A stretch of DNA of 64,000 bases, taken from assembly GCF_003668555.1 (NCBI RefSeq), contig NZ_RCWN01000001.1:1598501-1662500 (forward strand). Direction: 5' to 3'. The first letter of the stretch is position 1. Every line of letters starts with the position of its first letter. Shown here piece by piece: positions 9,642 through 18,829 of this stretch. The notes below the pieces were generated by a model. The model was not told where the DNA came from. It saw nothing but the letters and a program-made list of their open reading frames with translations, and did not search any database. The translations under genes and the position numbers were made by a program. The DNA is from Notoacmeibacter ruber (GTDB lineage: Bacteria; Pseudomonadota; Alphaproteobacteria; Rhizobiales; Rhizobiaceae).

Positions 9642-10256
9642 TCAGTCCAATGTACGGGCCGCACGTTGCGGCCACTGCCGATCATACGCCGCACCACCCA
9701 GCTCGTTATCGCTTGCCTCGGCGAGAATTTCGCCGGCCGTCGGAAGGCTTTCGGCCAGAGCGTGATGCTCGGGGTTCCAAAGGTCGGCGCGCATGACGGC
9801 GCGGGCGCATTGGAAGTAGACGCTGTCGATCGATATCACGATTGCGCTTCGCGGCATCTTTCCGTTCAGGGCAAGCGATTCCAACAGCTCCGCATCGATG
9901 GTGACGATGGCCCGCCCATTGACCCGGAGTGTCGTGCCTGATCCCGGGATGAGAAAGAGCAGCGCGACGCGGGGGTCCGCGACGATATTGCGCAGGGTAT
10001 CGATGCGATTGTTGCCACGGCGATCCGGGATGATGAGCGTCCGCTCGTCGGCGATCGTTACTGCGCCGCCCCTTTCGCCACGGGGCGAACAATCCAGCCC
10101 GTCCGGCCCCGCGCTCGCCAGTGCGAAAAACGGAGATGCTTCGATGAGGGCGCGGTAGGAAGCTATGAGGTGGTCGGTTTCCTTTACCAGCGACGCAGGA
10201 ACCGGCTCCCCATAGATCGTGTTAAGAGTCTCGTCGTCGATCGGTGTCCACTTCAA
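9642..10256 (-). CDS. Pyridoxamine 5'-phosphate oxidase-like FMN-binding protein
   Basis: A 204-residue split-barrel flavoprotein of the PPOX class. The core reads FFALASAGPDGLDCSPRGE, then LIIPDRRGNNRIDTLRNI and VALLFLIPGSGTTLRVNG, which is the pattern of the subfamily often labelled MSMEG_1061. Such proteins bind FMN or F420 and their substrates are mostly unknown. Translation starts at TTG (10256) with AAGGGG eight bases upstream; the start overlaps the stop of the DUF971 gene by four bases (TTGA), implying coupled translation. Confidence 0.87.
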   Translation of the reverse strand: MKWTPIDDETLNTIYGEPVPASLVKETDHLIASYRALIEASPFFALASAGPDGLDCSPRGERGGAVTIADERTLIIPDRRGNNRIDTLRNIVADPRVALLFLIPGSGTTLRVNGRAIVTIDAELLESLALNGKMPRSAIVISIDSVYFQCARAVMRADLWNPEHHALAESLPTAGEILAEASDNELGGAAYDRQWPQRAARTLD

Positions 10257-10603
10257 CGGCTTAACCCCTTCTGATCGAGTTCATCCAGATAAGCTGCCCA
10301 CCGCTTTTCCTTCGCATTCGCCAGATCGGCGAAAAAGGTCCAGGTGTAAAGACCGCTATCGTGCATATCGTCGAATCCGATACGCACCGCATAATTGCCG
10401 ACAGGCTTGACCGACAGGATCATGACCTCGCGCTTGCCGGCCTGAATTTTGCGTTGGTCGGGCGTGTGTCCCTGCACTTCGGCGGAGGGACTGAACACCC
10501 GCAGCATCTCCGCGGGAAACTCGTTGCTTGTCCCGTCGGGCCAGTCGACAGTCAACGCCTTCCGATCGGTTGAAACGCGGATCCCCCTTGGAGCTGTAAC
10601 CAC
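10253..10603 (-). CDS. DUF971 family protein
   Basis: A 116-residue protein matching the DUF971 fold, which is also the N-terminal domain of gamma-butyrobetaine hydroxylases. The signature is WPDGTSNEFPAEMLRVFSPS, then AEVQGH, and GNYAVRIGFDDMHDSGLYTW. Related proteins are linked to iron-sulfur metabolism, but this one's role is unproven. The frame opens at 10699, overlapping the moaA start; a GTG at 10603 preceded by GGAAGGA with a seven-base gap gives the standard N-terminus and is chosen. It is the first gene of a pair with the PPOX flavoprotein and diverges from moaA. Confidence 0.88.
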   Translation of the reverse strand: MVTAPRGIRVSTDRKALTVDWPDGTSNEFPAEMLRVFSPSAEVQGHTPDQRKIQAGKREVMILSVKPVGNYAVRIGFDDMHDSGLYTWTFFADLANAKEKRWAAYLDELDQKGLSR

Positions 10604-10698
10604 AAGACTGTCCTTCCAAACTGGTTGCAGGGCGGCGGAAAGTAGCCATATTAAGTGTGTACGGCAAAGGGGAATTCTGCCGGCGTTAGGGGAGTGCA

Positions 10699-11727
10699 AT
10701 GAACTCGGTAATTACATCGACGGATAAGGCCAAGCCTGCCATGATTGATCCGTTCGGTCGTCACGTCACCTATCTTCGGGTTTCCGTAACGGACCGCTGC
10801 GATTTTCGCTGTACCTACTGCATGGCCGAAAACATGACCTTCCTGCCGAAGAAGGATCTGCTGACACTGGAAGAGCTGGATCGCGTCTGTTCGACCTTTG
10901 TGGATAAGGGCGTGCGCAAGCTGCGACTGACCGGCGGAGAGCCCCTTGTCCGCAAGAACATCATGAGCCTGATCCGCAACCTTTCGCGGCATCTGGAAAC
11001 CGGGGCACTGGACGAGCTCACACTGACGACAAACGGCAGCCAGCTCGGCCGTTTCGCCGATGAACTCGCCGAATGCGGCGTCCGCCGCATCAACGTTTCC
11101 CTCGACACACTGGACCCCGAAAAATTTCGCCAGATCACCCGATGGGGAGATCTCGGCAAGGTGATGGACGGCATTGCCGCGGCGCAGGCCGCGGGCATCA
11201 AGCTGAAGATCAATGCTGTCGCGCTGAAAGACTTCAACGAGCACGAATTGCCCAGCATGATCGAATGGGCACACGGTCAGGGCATGGACTTCACGGTCAT
11301 TGAAACCATGCCGATGGGCGAGATCGAATCGGATCGTACCCACCAATATCTGCCGCTCTCCGTCTTGCGCGAGCAGTTGGAAGCACGTTGGACGCTGCAG
11401 GACATTCCCTACAAGACAGGCGGTCCGGCACGTTACGTCGAGATCGCCGAAACGGGCGGTCGTCTCGGCTTCATCACGCCGCTGACCCACAATTTCTGTG
11501 AAGGCTGCAACCGTGTGCGCCTGACATGCACGGGCACGCTCTACATGTGCCTCGGCCAGGAGGATGCAGCCGATCTGCGCGATCCGCTGCGCGCTTCGGA
11601 AGGCAATGAAGCACTCTCCCTTGCAATCGATGAAGCGATCGGCCGCAAGCCGGAAGGACACGATTTCGTGATCGACCGCAACGCCCGTCCTTCGGTGGGT
11701 CGCCATATGAGCGTGACCGGGGGCTGA
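10699..11727 (+). CDS. moaA: GTP 3',8-cyclase MoaA (molybdenum cofactor step 1)
   Basis: Radical SAM enzyme that with MoaC converts GTP to cyclic pyranopterin monophosphate. The N-terminal cluster motif is CDFRCTYC near residue 34. A second cluster is held by the C-terminal cysteines in [14 protein letters not shown] near residue 264; TGGEPLVR and NVSLDTL are also as in MoaA. Length 342 is a little above normal because of about 15 extra N-terminal residues. AGGGGAG lies five bases before the ATG. Molybdenum cofactor use fits mobA at 13481 and the molybdenum hydroxylase at 52392-56255, although those are separate units. Confidence 0.97.
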   Translation: MNSVITSTDKAKPAMIDPFGRHVTYLRVSVTDRCDFRCTYCMAENMTFLPKKDLLTLEELDRVCSTFVDKGVRKLRLTGGEPLVRKNIMSLIRNLSRHLETGALDELTLTTNGSQLGRFADELAECGVRRINVSLDTLDPEKFRQITRWGDLGKVMDGIAAAQAAGIKLKINAVALKDFNEHELPSMIEWAHGQGMDFTVIETMPMGEIESDRTHQYLPLSVLREQLEARWTLQDIPYKTGGPARYVEIAETGGRLGFITPLTHNFCEGCNRVRLTCTGTLYMCLGQEDAADLRDPLRASEGNEALSLAIDEAIGRKPEGHDFVIDRNARPSVGRHMSVTGG

Positions 11728-11808
11728 CGGGCCATCGCCCGTCATCCCGACGCATCCTTTTCGCCGCAGGAGCATTGGCCTTCGAAGAGATCGAAGGAGA
11801 ATATGCAT

Positions 11809-12291
11809 ATGCGCCTATGCCTCTCACAGATCGGCGGCATGACTCTGCTGATGATCGCAGCGCTTCTTGTCGGAGCGGCTTCCGCGGCGGCGGAAGATAC
11901 GCTCACCTATCGGAACGACCGCTTTGGCACCGAGATCCGTTTCCCCACGGGGCTGTTTGATACGCTGACCTCGCCGCCGACCGATGGTGACGGCCAGACC
12001 TTCCTCGGCAAGGACAATGCGGAACTGCTCGTCTATGGCAGTCGTGGCCAAGACATGGAGAGCCTCGCAAGGGTGGCGCGCGAGCAGCTCGATGAGATTA
12101 CCCTAGACCGTGTGACGCGAAACTGGTTTGCGATCTCCGGCTTCGATTCCCGCGGCAATGTCTTCTATCAGCGGACGGAAAGCGGTGCGGACGGCGTGCT
12201 TCATTCCGCCATACTGCGTTATCCACCGTCCCAGAAAAGCCGTATCGACCCTCAGGTCGGGCCAATCATGAACTCACTGTCAGGCCCCTGA
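11809..12291 (+). CDS. Exported hypothetical protein
   Basis: A 160-residue protein with a signal peptide (MRLCLSQIGGMTLLMIAALL, cleavage after ASAAA). The mature part starts with LTYRNDRFGTEIRFPTGLF, a pattern seen in uncharacterised alphaproteobacterial periplasmic proteins; I recognise no named domain, cysteine pair or catalytic motif. Two ATGs are six bases apart; the second (11809) is nine bases from AAGGAG, the first only three, so the second is chosen. It lies 80 bases after moaA and could share its transcript. Confidence 0.7.
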   Translation: MRLCLSQIGGMTLLMIAALLVGAASAAAEDTLTYRNDRFGTEIRFPTGLFDTLTSPPTDGDGQTFLGKDNAELLVYGSRGQDMESLARVAREQLDEITLDRVTRNWFAISGFDSRGNVFYQRTESGADGVLHSAILRYPPSQKSRIDPQVGPIMNSLSGP

Positions 12292-12415
12292 CCATACCGC
12301 CCGCTCATAGCTCTCTTTCGCCCTTTGCGTGGCTTTCGGCTATCCGAGCATGAAACCTTGGGGTAACGCTTTTGCAGACTGCCGCTTCGCGGTGCACTGA
12401 CCGCGGAGTCGCGCT

Positions 12416-13363
12416 TTGCCGTTCCTATCCTTCTGGCATGACCGCCTGTCTTCCAACCTGAAAGCAGCGCTCCTGACACTGTTCGGGGTCAGTGCGTTCG
12501 TCGTGAACGATTCGCTCACGCGTGTCGCGGGCAATACCCTGCCCGTCAGCCAGGTCATGCTCCTGAGAGGTCTGTTTGCTTCGCTGACGCTTTTTATCTG
12601 GCTCAGAACAAAAGGCCCTCTTCCGCCCATTCGCGCGATGCTGGACCTGCGACTGCTGGCGCGCAATATACTCGACGGCACGGCGACCATTCTGTTTCTG
12701 ATGGCGCTGGCGAAAATGCCTCTGGCCAACGTCTTTGCCATTCTACAGGGCATCCCGCTCGCGGTCACCGCTGCCGCTGCAATCCTGCTTCGCGAGCCAG
12801 TCGGATGGCGCCGATGGGGCGCGATCGGGATCGGGTTTCTCGGCGTTCTCATCTGCCTCCGTCCCGGTCCAGACGGCTTCAGCATCTACGCAATCTGCCT
12901 CCTGCTCAGCGTGATCTGCTCGGCGCTACGGGAGATCGTCACCCGCACCATACGGCCGGAACTGCCCTCCTCCGTCGTGTCCTTCGTGACGTCGATCGCC
13001 GTCGGCCTCTTCGGCCTTCTGATCCTTCCGTTCGAGACGCGGTCCTGGCAGACACCCGGCTGGGCCGAACTGCTGGCGCTCTTCTTCGCCGGCGTCTTCG
13101 TCATCCTCGGGCTGATTTCCACGACGGCAGCGATCCGTGGCGGCGACGTCTCGTTCGCGGCACCGTTTCGCTACGGCAATCTGATCGTCGCCATCCTCAT
13201 TGGCTGGCTCTTTTTCGCCGAACTTCCCGATGCGCTGACGCTCATCGGCTCGGCGATCATCGTCGGCTCCGGTCTCTTCACGCTTTACCGCGAGAGGGTT
13301 CGAAAGGACGCGCAGCCTATCGCAGCGGAAAACATGGCGCGCGGCGCGCCCCGAGGTATTTGA
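12416..13363 (+). CDS. DMT superfamily transporter (EamA domains)
   Basis: A 315-residue inner-membrane protein with about ten hydrophobic segments in two EamA repeats, the second starting near residue 165. This is the layout of drug/metabolite exporters related to RhtA and S-adenosylmethionine carriers; the substrate is not predictable. The start is TTG at 12416, with GGAG seven bases upstream; no ATG lies in frame before the first membrane segment. Confidence 0.87.
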   Translation: MPFLSFWHDRLSSNLKAALLTLFGVSAFVVNDSLTRVAGNTLPVSQVMLLRGLFASLTLFIWLRTKGPLPPIRAMLDLRLLARNILDGTATILFLMALAKMPLANVFAILQGIPLAVTAAAAILLREPVGWRRWGAIGIGFLGVLICLRPGPDGFSIYAICLLLSVICSALREIVTRTIRPELPSSVVSFVTSIAVGLFGLLILPFETRSWQTPGWAELLALFFAGVFVILGLISTTAAIRGGDVSFAAPFRYGNLIVAILIGWLFFAELPDALTLIGSAIIVGSGLFTLYRERVRKDAQPIAAENMARGAPRGI

Positions 13364-13480
13364 GCACCGATCTCCTGCAATATTGAACGAAATGCTTGCA
13401 ATCGGATCCAGAGACGCGAAATAATTGCAATCGCGGGACAACGCCATTTCCCTCCTTCCGCCACTAAAGGATAAGCACGA

Positions 13481-14089
13481 ATGCAGCCGGCCGGCATTAT
13501 TCTCGCGGGTGGAGAGGCTCGCCGAATGGGAGGCCGCGATAAACCTCTTCTGGAATTGGCCGGCAAACCGTTGATGGGCCATATCGTCGAGCGGCTTTCC
13601 CCTCAGGTCAGCTCACTTGCGATCAGTGCGAACGGCGATCCCGAACGGTTTTCCCGCTTTGCCCTGCCCGTTCTACCTGATGATACGCCGATGGGGCCAC
13701 TATCCGGCGTATTGTCGGGCATGGACTGGGCGGCTTCCCTCGAAAATCCGCCAAGGCAGATCGTGACGATCGCCGGCGACACGCCATTCGTACCACGCGA
13801 TCTGGTGCTCAGGTTCGATATCGCCGCCGAGGGGGAGGCAGAACGCATCGTTCTCGCCACCTCAAATGGGCGACGACATCCTACGATCTGCCTTTGGCCG
13901 GTCAGCTTGCGTCACGCCCTGCGCAGATGGCTTGCCGAGTCCGAAAGCTCCAAGGTGCTCGGGTTCATCCACCGCCATGACTTTTCTCTGGCCGATTTTC
14001 AAACGGCAGAAGACGCCGATCCTTTCTTCAACATCAATACGCCGGAAGATCTTGAGGCAGCACGTATACGGGCCGAAGACGAGTCATAG
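13481..14089 (+). CDS. mobA: Molybdenum cofactor guanylyltransferase
   Basis: Links GMP to molybdopterin to make the MGD form of the cofactor. The 202-residue protein starts with the nucleotidyltransferase signature GIILAGGEARRMGGRDKPLL, and has SGMDWA and TIAGDTPFVP near residue 105, where Asp binds magnesium. AAGGA precedes the ATG. It is not next to mobB or other moa genes here. MGD is used by DMSO-reductase-type enzymes, while CoxL-type enzymes use the CMP form, so this gene is not evidence for maturation of the hydroxylase at 52392-56255. Confidence 0.93.
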   Translation: MQPAGIILAGGEARRMGGRDKPLLELAGKPLMGHIVERLSPQVSSLAISANGDPERFSRFALPVLPDDTPMGPLSGVLSGMDWAASLENPPRQIVTIAGDTPFVPRDLVLRFDIAAEGEAERIVLATSNGRRHPTICLWPVSLRHALRRWLAESESSKVLGFIHRHDFSLADFQTAEDADPFFNINTPEDLEAARIRAEDES

Positions 14090-14215
14090 ATGTGAGTGCC
14101 GTTAAGAAAGGCACTAAAACGGGATTGCCTTTTCCCTTCGCAGTCTGCGACTAATTCAGAATGCATAGATCGTGATGGCATCCCGCCTCACGACAAGCAG
14201 AAGGATTGCACCCAT

Positions 14216-14974
14216 ATGATGATACGCCGCACATTTCTCGCGCTCTCAGTTCTCGCTCTTTCCGTTCCGGCCGCTATGGCACAGGACAAGATGAACCTGA
14301 AAATCGGCAGTGAGGGCGCGTATCCTCCCTTCAACCAGCTGAACTCCAACGGCGAACTTGAAGGTTTCGATATCGATATCGCGAAAGCGCTCTGCGAAGA
14401 GATGAACGCCGAATGCGAATTCGTGACCCAGGACTGGGATGGCATCATTCCCGCCCTACAGGCCGGCAAGTTCGATGCGATCATTGCGTCCATGAGCATT
14501 ACGCCCGAGCGCCAAGAGCAGGTCAGCTTCTCCGCTCCCTATTACATCAACTCGCTCCGTCTTGCTGTTCCAAGCGATGGCAATATCGAAGACGCATCCG
14601 CTGAGACCCTGGCTGGCAAGACCATTGGCGTCCAGCAGGGCACCGTCGCCGAGACGTACATGACCGAGAATATGGGCGACGTCAGCATCAAGCCCTATCC
14701 AACGCAGGAAGAAGCCTATCTCGATCTCAAGAATGGCCGTCTCGACGGCGTCGTGGCTGACTTCGGCGTACAGGACGAGTTCATCAAGCAAAATGATGGC
14801 TTTGAGGTCGTCGGCGAGCCTCTTCTGGAAGATGACCAGATCGCGATCGCCGTCCGTAAGGACGAGCAGGAGCTGGCCGACAAGTTCTCCGAGGCCATCA
14901 AGGCCATCCGTGAAAACGGCACCTACCAGGAGATCAACCAGAAGTATTTCGGCTTCGACATCTACGGCGAGTAA
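14216..14974 (+). CDS. Polar amino-acid ABC transporter, periplasmic binding protein
   Basis: A 252-residue SBP_bac_3 family protein (lysine/arginine/ornithine, histidine and glutamine binders). It has a signal peptide with cleavage after AMAQ. The mature start KIGSEGAYPPFNQLNSNGEL and GFDIDIAKAL are standard, as is DWDGIIPALQAGKFDAI. The frame is open from 14096, but only ATG 14216 puts the signal peptide first; AAGGA is 11 bases upstream. It is the first gene of a binding protein-permease-permease operon. The ligand cannot be fixed from the sequence. Confidence 0.93.
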   Translation: MMIRRTFLALSVLALSVPAAMAQDKMNLKIGSEGAYPPFNQLNSNGELEGFDIDIAKALCEEMNAECEFVTQDWDGIIPALQAGKFDAIIASMSITPERQEQVSFSAPYYINSLRLAVPSDGNIEDASAETLAGKTIGVQQGTVAETYMTENMGDVSIKPYPTQEEAYLDLKNGRLDGVVADFGVQDEFIKQNDGFEVVGEPLLEDDQIAIAVRKDEQELADKFSEAIKAIRENGTYQEINQKYFGFDIYGE

Positions 14975-14986
14975 TGCGATGCTCAT

Positions 14987-15014
14987 CCCGGCCGACCCGA
15001 ACGGGCCGGCCGGG
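14987..15014 (+). promoter_or_regulatory. Intercistronic hairpin after the binding-protein gene
   Basis: CCCGGCCG pairs with CGGCCGGG, and an inner CCC/GGG extends the stem around a small loop. It lies 12 bases after the stop and before the permease start at 15046, with no U-tract. It could slow 3' decay or cause partial termination so that more binding protein than permease is made. Confidence 0.55.
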
Positions 15015-15045
15015 CACCTCTCGTAAGCCAGCAAGGATCTAGTCG

Positions 15046-15762
15046 ATGGAGAACAGCATCTGGCCACTCCTCGGTTTTGGGGCCGAGGGCTGGGGAGATC
15101 AACTTCTCTGGGGCGCGCTCCTCACAGTAACGCTGGCGCTTTCGACACTTCCTCTGGGTCTAACGGTCGGTTTCCTTGTCGCGCTCGGGCGCCGCAGTGA
15201 AGAGCGGTCGCTTCGTTTCAGCGCAACACTTTTCGCGACGATATTCCGCGGCCTGCCTGAACTGCTGACCCTTTTCCTGATCTATTACGGGGCCCAGCTC
15301 GGCCTCTCCGCCGGGCTTCAGGCAGCAGGCATCGAGACCGCAATCGAAATCAATGCCTTTTTGGCCGGCATGATCGCTCTCGGCCTCGTCTTCGCGGCCT
15401 ATGCCAGCGAGGTCTTCGTATCGGCCTTTTCGGCGATTCCGGACGGTCAGGCGGAGGCGGCTCGCGCACTCGGCATCCGCAAGATGACGACAATGCGAAA
15501 GGTCATTTTTCCGCAACTGTTCCGTTTTGCCCTGCCCGGCCTCGGCAATCTATGGCTGATCCTGCTGAAGGATACGGCCCTTGTCTCCGTGATTGGCTTG
15601 TCGGACATTCTCCGTCAAAGCTCCATCGCGGCACGTGTTACGCAGCATCCCCTGCTCTTCTATGTGACCGCCTGTCTGCTCTACCTGACCTTCTCTCTCA
15701 TTTTCACGGTTCTGATCGGCTGGCTGGAGAAGCGCTCCGATCGGGGGCTGATCCGGACATGA
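15046..15762 (+). CDS. Polar amino-acid ABC transporter permease (HisQ type)
   Basis: A 238-residue inner-membrane protein of the BPD_transp_1 class with about five membrane spans. The EAA loop that contacts the ATPase is AEAARALGIRKMTTMRKVIFP near residue 142-162. FRGLPELLTLFLIYY is typical of HisQ-type permeases. AAGGA stands eight bases before the ATG. Its stop overlaps the next permease by four bases (ATGA), so the two are coupled and probably form a heterodimer. Confidence 0.93.
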   Translation: MENSIWPLLGFGAEGWGDQLLWGALLTVTLALSTLPLGLTVGFLVALGRRSEERSLRFSATLFATIFRGLPELLTLFLIYYGAQLGLSAGLQAAGIETAIEINAFLAGMIALGLVFAAYASEVFVSAFSAIPDGQAEAARALGIRKMTTMRKVIFPQLFRFALPGLGNLWLILLKDTALVSVIGLSDILRQSSIAARVTQHPLLFYVTACLLYLTFSLIFTVLIGWLEKRSDRGLIRT

Positions 15763-16628
15763 GCGCTTATCCCGCAAACACCGCAGACAACATCGCAGGC
15801 ATGGCCCCGGCCTTTGGAATCGAGGCGCGCCCGGCCCCTGAGCCAAAGCCGCGCGGCTGGTCGTCTGCGCGGATTGGAGGCTACGCGGTCGCCGGACTCT
15901 GGCTTGCTCTTCTCGGTCTGCTGCTCGCCTACCTCATCAGCGTCTTTTCGCCCGACTTTATGATGCGGTACGGCCCACGCTATCTCGATGGCCTTTGGAC
16001 GACGCTGCTCCTCGTCGGAATATCCGTTACCCTGGGCGGTCTTCTTTCCCTCCCCCTCGCTCTGGCGCGACTGTCGGGCAATGCGTTTTTAAACGGCGCC
16101 GCACTCAGCTATACGACCTTCTTTCGCGGCACGCCGCTCATCGCTCAGACCTTCCTGGTCTATTACGGGCTGGGGGCGCTGAATGACGAGTTGAAAGCCA
16201 TTGGGCTCTGGTGGTTCTTCAGAGAGGCCTGGTACTGCGCGCTCTTCGCCTTCACCCTGCATACGGCGGCCTATCAGGCGGAGATCTTGCGCGGCGCGAT
16301 CCGCACCGTTCCAAGCGGTCAGCGAGAAGCGTCCAAGGCCATGGGACTATCCCGCTGGACCACCTTCCAAAAGATCATCCTGCCGCAAGCTCTGATCGTC
16401 GCGCTCCGGCCTTACGGCAACGAGATCGTCCTGATGATCAAGGCGTCGGCCATCGTCGCCGTGATCACCGTCTACGACCTGATGGGGCAGACACGCTTCG
16501 TCTTCTCGCGTTCCTTCGACTTCCAGGCCTACCTCTGGGCGGCGCTGCTCTACCTCGCCGTGGTCGAAACACTGCGTCGGATATGGGACGTTCTGGAACA
16601 ACGCCTCACACGTCATCTAAAACGATAA
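15759..16628 (+). CDS. Polar amino-acid ABC transporter permease (HisM type)
   Basis: A 289-residue inner-membrane permease, partner of the preceding HisQ-type subunit. After a cytoplasmic Pro-rich N-terminus of about 40 residues come about five spans. TTFFRGTPLIAQTFLVYYG and the EAA loop REASKAMGLSRWTTFQKIILP are clear. The frame is open from 15552 but the ATG at 15759 overlaps the upstream stop (ATGA) and is the expected start. No ATP-binding subunit gene follows; the next gene is a dehydrogenase. Confidence 0.93.
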   Translation: MSAYPANTADNIAGMAPAFGIEARPAPEPKPRGWSSARIGGYAVAGLWLALLGLLLAYLISVFSPDFMMRYGPRYLDGLWTTLLLVGISVTLGGLLSLPLALARLSGNAFLNGAALSYTTFFRGTPLIAQTFLVYYGLGALNDELKAIGLWWFFREAWYCALFAFTLHTAAYQAEILRGAIRTVPSGQREASKAMGLSRWTTFQKIILPQALIVALRPYGNEIVLMIKASAIVAVITVYDLMGQTRFVFSRSFDFQAYLWAALLYLAVVETLRRIWDVLEQRLTRHLKR

Positions 16629-16696
16629 CAAAGACTTGCCGGCGGAATCGGAATCGTTCCGCGAACGGCTTGAATCGATATGGGAGAATGAGCGGT

Positions 16697-17578
16697 ATGG
16701 CCCGGACAGCATTTATCGGATTGGGCGTCATGGGTTTTCCAATGGCAGGTCACCTCAAGAAAAAGGGCGGGCACGACGTCACGGTCTACAACCGCTCCTC
16801 CGAGAAGGCCGCTCGATGGGTCGATGAATATGCTGGAGAGAAAGCCGATACGCCGCGTGCGGCGGCCGAGGACGCCGACTTCGTTTTTACCTGCGTCGGC
16901 AATGATGACGATGTCCGCTCGGTCGTCTTCGGCGACGATGGCGTTCTGGCCGGTATGAAAGCCGGTTCGATTCTCATCGACAACACGACCGCCAGCGCCA
17001 TCCTCGCCGAAGAGATCGCCGCGAGCGCCGCACAGAAGGAGATCGGCTTTCTCGACGCCCCAGTTTCTGGCGGGCAGGCCGGAGCCGAAAACGGCGCGCT
17101 GACCGTGATGTGCGGCGGCGATCAGGCGACATTCGACGAGGCGCGCCCCATCATTGAAAGCTACGCCAGGATGGTCGGGCTGCTTGGCCCGAACGGAGCC
17201 GGCCAGCTTGCCAAGATGTGCAACCAGACAGCCATCGCCGGTCTCGTGCAGGGGCTGTCCGAAGCCATTCACCTCGCCAAGAAGTCCGGCCTCGATGTCG
17301 AAAAGCTGATCGAGGTGATTTCCAAGGGCGCGGCAGGTTCCTGGCAGATGGAAAACCGCTATGCCACTATGGCAGCCGGCGAGTTTGACCACGGCTTCGC
17401 CGTAGACTGGATGCGCAAGGACCTCGCCATCGTCCTGCAACAGGCGGACGAGGTGGGCGCAAGCCTGCCAGTTACGGCGCTCGTCGATCAGTTCTACAAG
17501 GACGTGCAGAAGATGGGCGGCCGACGCTGGGATACGTCGTCCCTGATTGCACGCCTTGAGGCAGCCGATAAAAACTGA
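16697..17578 (+). CDS. NAD(P)-dependent beta-hydroxyacid dehydrogenase family oxidoreductase
   Basis: A 293-residue protein of the 3-hydroxyisobutyrate/tartronate semialdehyde reductase family. The Rossmann motif FIGLGVMGFPMAGHL is at residues 6-20, the substrate loop DAPVSGGQAGAENGALTVM near 120, and the catalytic Lys in GAGQLAKMCNQ near 172. Substrate choice within GarR, MmsB and GhrA-like subgroups cannot be settled. The frame runs from 16211 inside the permease gene; the ATG at 16697, ten bases after GGGAG, is the correct start. It may share the transporter transcript (68-base gap). Confidence 0.92.
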   Translation: MARTAFIGLGVMGFPMAGHLKKKGGHDVTVYNRSSEKAARWVDEYAGEKADTPRAAAEDADFVFTCVGNDDDVRSVVFGDDGVLAGMKAGSILIDNTTASAILAEEIAASAAQKEIGFLDAPVSGGQAGAENGALTVMCGGDQATFDEARPIIESYARMVGLLGPNGAGQLAKMCNQTAIAGLVQGLSEAIHLAKKSGLDVEKLIEVISKGAAGSWQMENRYATMAAGEFDHGFAVDWMRKDLAIVLQQADEVGASLPVTALVDQFYKDVQKMGGRRWDTSSLIARLEAADKN

Positions 17579-17588
17579 GCGAGACGGA

Positions 17589-18065
17589 TTATTCGCCCTT
17601 TTCCAACACCATGTAGTCGAGCGGCAATTCCGTCGTGTATTTGATCCGCTCCATGGCGAAGGCCGAGGAAACGTCGCTGATTTCGATCTTCTCGATCAGC
17701 TTGCGATAGAAGGTGTCGTAGGCGGCAATATCCGGCACGACGACGCGCAAAAGGTAATCAACCTCACCGCTCATCCGGTAGAATTCCTGAACCTCCGGGA
17801 AAGAGGTGATCACCTCGGCAAAGCGCTTGAGCCACTCGACCGAATGGGAATTTGTCCGGATGGAAACGAAGACGGTTACGGCCGTATTCACCTTGGCGGG
17901 ATCGAGAATGGCCACCCGCCGCTGAATGACGCCTTCTTCTTCCAGTTTCTGGATACGCCGCCAGCACGGCGTAGTGGAAAGGCCCACTTTCTTGGCGACA
18001 TCGGCAACGGCGTAGGTCGTATCTTCCTGCAAGATCCGCAGGATCTTTCGATCCAGTCTGTCCAT
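17589..18065 (-). CDS. Lrp/AsnC family transcriptional regulator
   Basis: A 158-residue regulator. The N-terminal HTH reads LDRKILRILQEDTTYAVADV then VGLSTTPCWRRIQKLEEEGV; the C-terminal RAM domain contains EVQEFYRMSGEVDYLLRVVV. ATG 18065 has AGAGGA four bases upstream and is preferred to the longer frame reaching 18221. It converges on the dehydrogenase with a ten-base gap. Proteins of this type sense amino acids and commonly control amino-acid transport or breakdown nearby. Confidence 0.93.
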   Translation of the reverse strand: MDRLDRKILRILQEDTTYAVADVAKKVGLSTTPCWRRIQKLEEEGVIQRRVAILDPAKVNTAVTVFVSIRTNSHSVEWLKRFAEVITSFPEVQEFYRMSGEVDYLLRVVVPDIAAYDTFYRKLIEKIEISDVSSAFAMERIKYTTELPLDYMVLEKGE

Positions 18066-18156
18066 CTTGTCCTCTGAGCGTTCTGGCGACGGAACGCGCC
18101 TTTTGCCGGAAAGCGTCAGGTCCGGCAAGCCGGCATCGGCGCAGGTCGGTGCCGTA

Positions 18157-18816
18157 TTACTCCACGCAGTCGAGTTCCGCCGCGACGCTGCGCCTAAGTA
18201 CCGGCAACAGTTCAGCCTCAAACCACGGGTTTTTTCGAAGCCATCCGGTGTTGCGCCATGATGGGTGCGGCAGCGGTATGACTGCCCGTCCTTGCTCCTC
18301 GCTTGTCACGGCAAGGATGGCCTGCCAGTTCTTGACGGTATCGGTCATGCGCGGCTGGCGGAGCGCCCCGAGGTGATAGCGCTGGCTATAGAGCCCGATG
18401 CTCAGGACAAGCCGTATATTCGGCAGCCGCGCCATCAAGCCGTCGCGCCATGTGGGCGCGCACTCCCGGCGGGGCGGCAAATCGCCGCCGTGACGATCAT
18501 AACCCGGGAAGCAAAAGCCCATGGCTGCGATAGCGATCCGTTCGCTTTCATAAAAAGTCTGCCGGTTGATCCCCATCCACTCCCGGAGCCTGTCGCCAGA
18601 CCTGTCGTTGAAGGATTGTCCGGTTTCATGGACACGTAGGCCCGGCGCCTGCCCGGCGATGAGGATGGTTGCGCTTTCGGACGCGCTCAGCGTTGGCCGC
18701 GGTTCGTGTGGCAAGGGCGCACCGAGCGGATCGTCCCGGCAGATCGTGCAGCGGCGAACCCTGCCCAGATAGTCCTCGAGGGAGGAACATTCCGGCAAAG
18801 CGCACGCCTCTTGCAT
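18157..18816 (-). CDS. Uracil-DNA glycosylase family protein
   Basis: A 219-residue protein of the UDG superfamily, alphaproteobacterial single-domain type. Motif 1, which binds the base, appears as IAGQAPGLRVHETG near residue 53, and the C-terminal HPSWRNTGW matches motif 2 (HPS). CTICRDDP near residue 24 has two cysteines but a full four-cysteine iron-sulfur set is not obvious. The ATG at 18816 lies 13 bases after the GST stop; starting at 18882 would overlap GST by 53 bases. It would excise uracil from DNA, or another deaminated base; biochemistry of this subgroup is sparse. Confidence 0.85.
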   Translation of the reverse strand: MQEACALPECSSLEDYLGRVRRCTICRDDPLGAPLPHEPRPTLSASESATILIAGQAPGLRVHETGQSFNDRSGDRLREWMGINRQTFYESERIAIAAMGFCFPGYDRHGGDLPPRRECAPTWRDGLMARLPNIRLVLSIGLYSQRYHLGALRQPRMTDTVKNWQAILAVTSEEQGRAVIPLPHPSWRNTGWLRKNPWFEAELLPVLRRSVAAELDCVE

Positions 18817-18829
18817 CGAAGAAACCAAT

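Noticed and set aside
10651..11808. Long 385-codon open frame antisense to moaA
   Set aside because: It mirrors the moaA coding sequence, which has unambiguous radical SAM motifs; the antisense product has no family resemblance.
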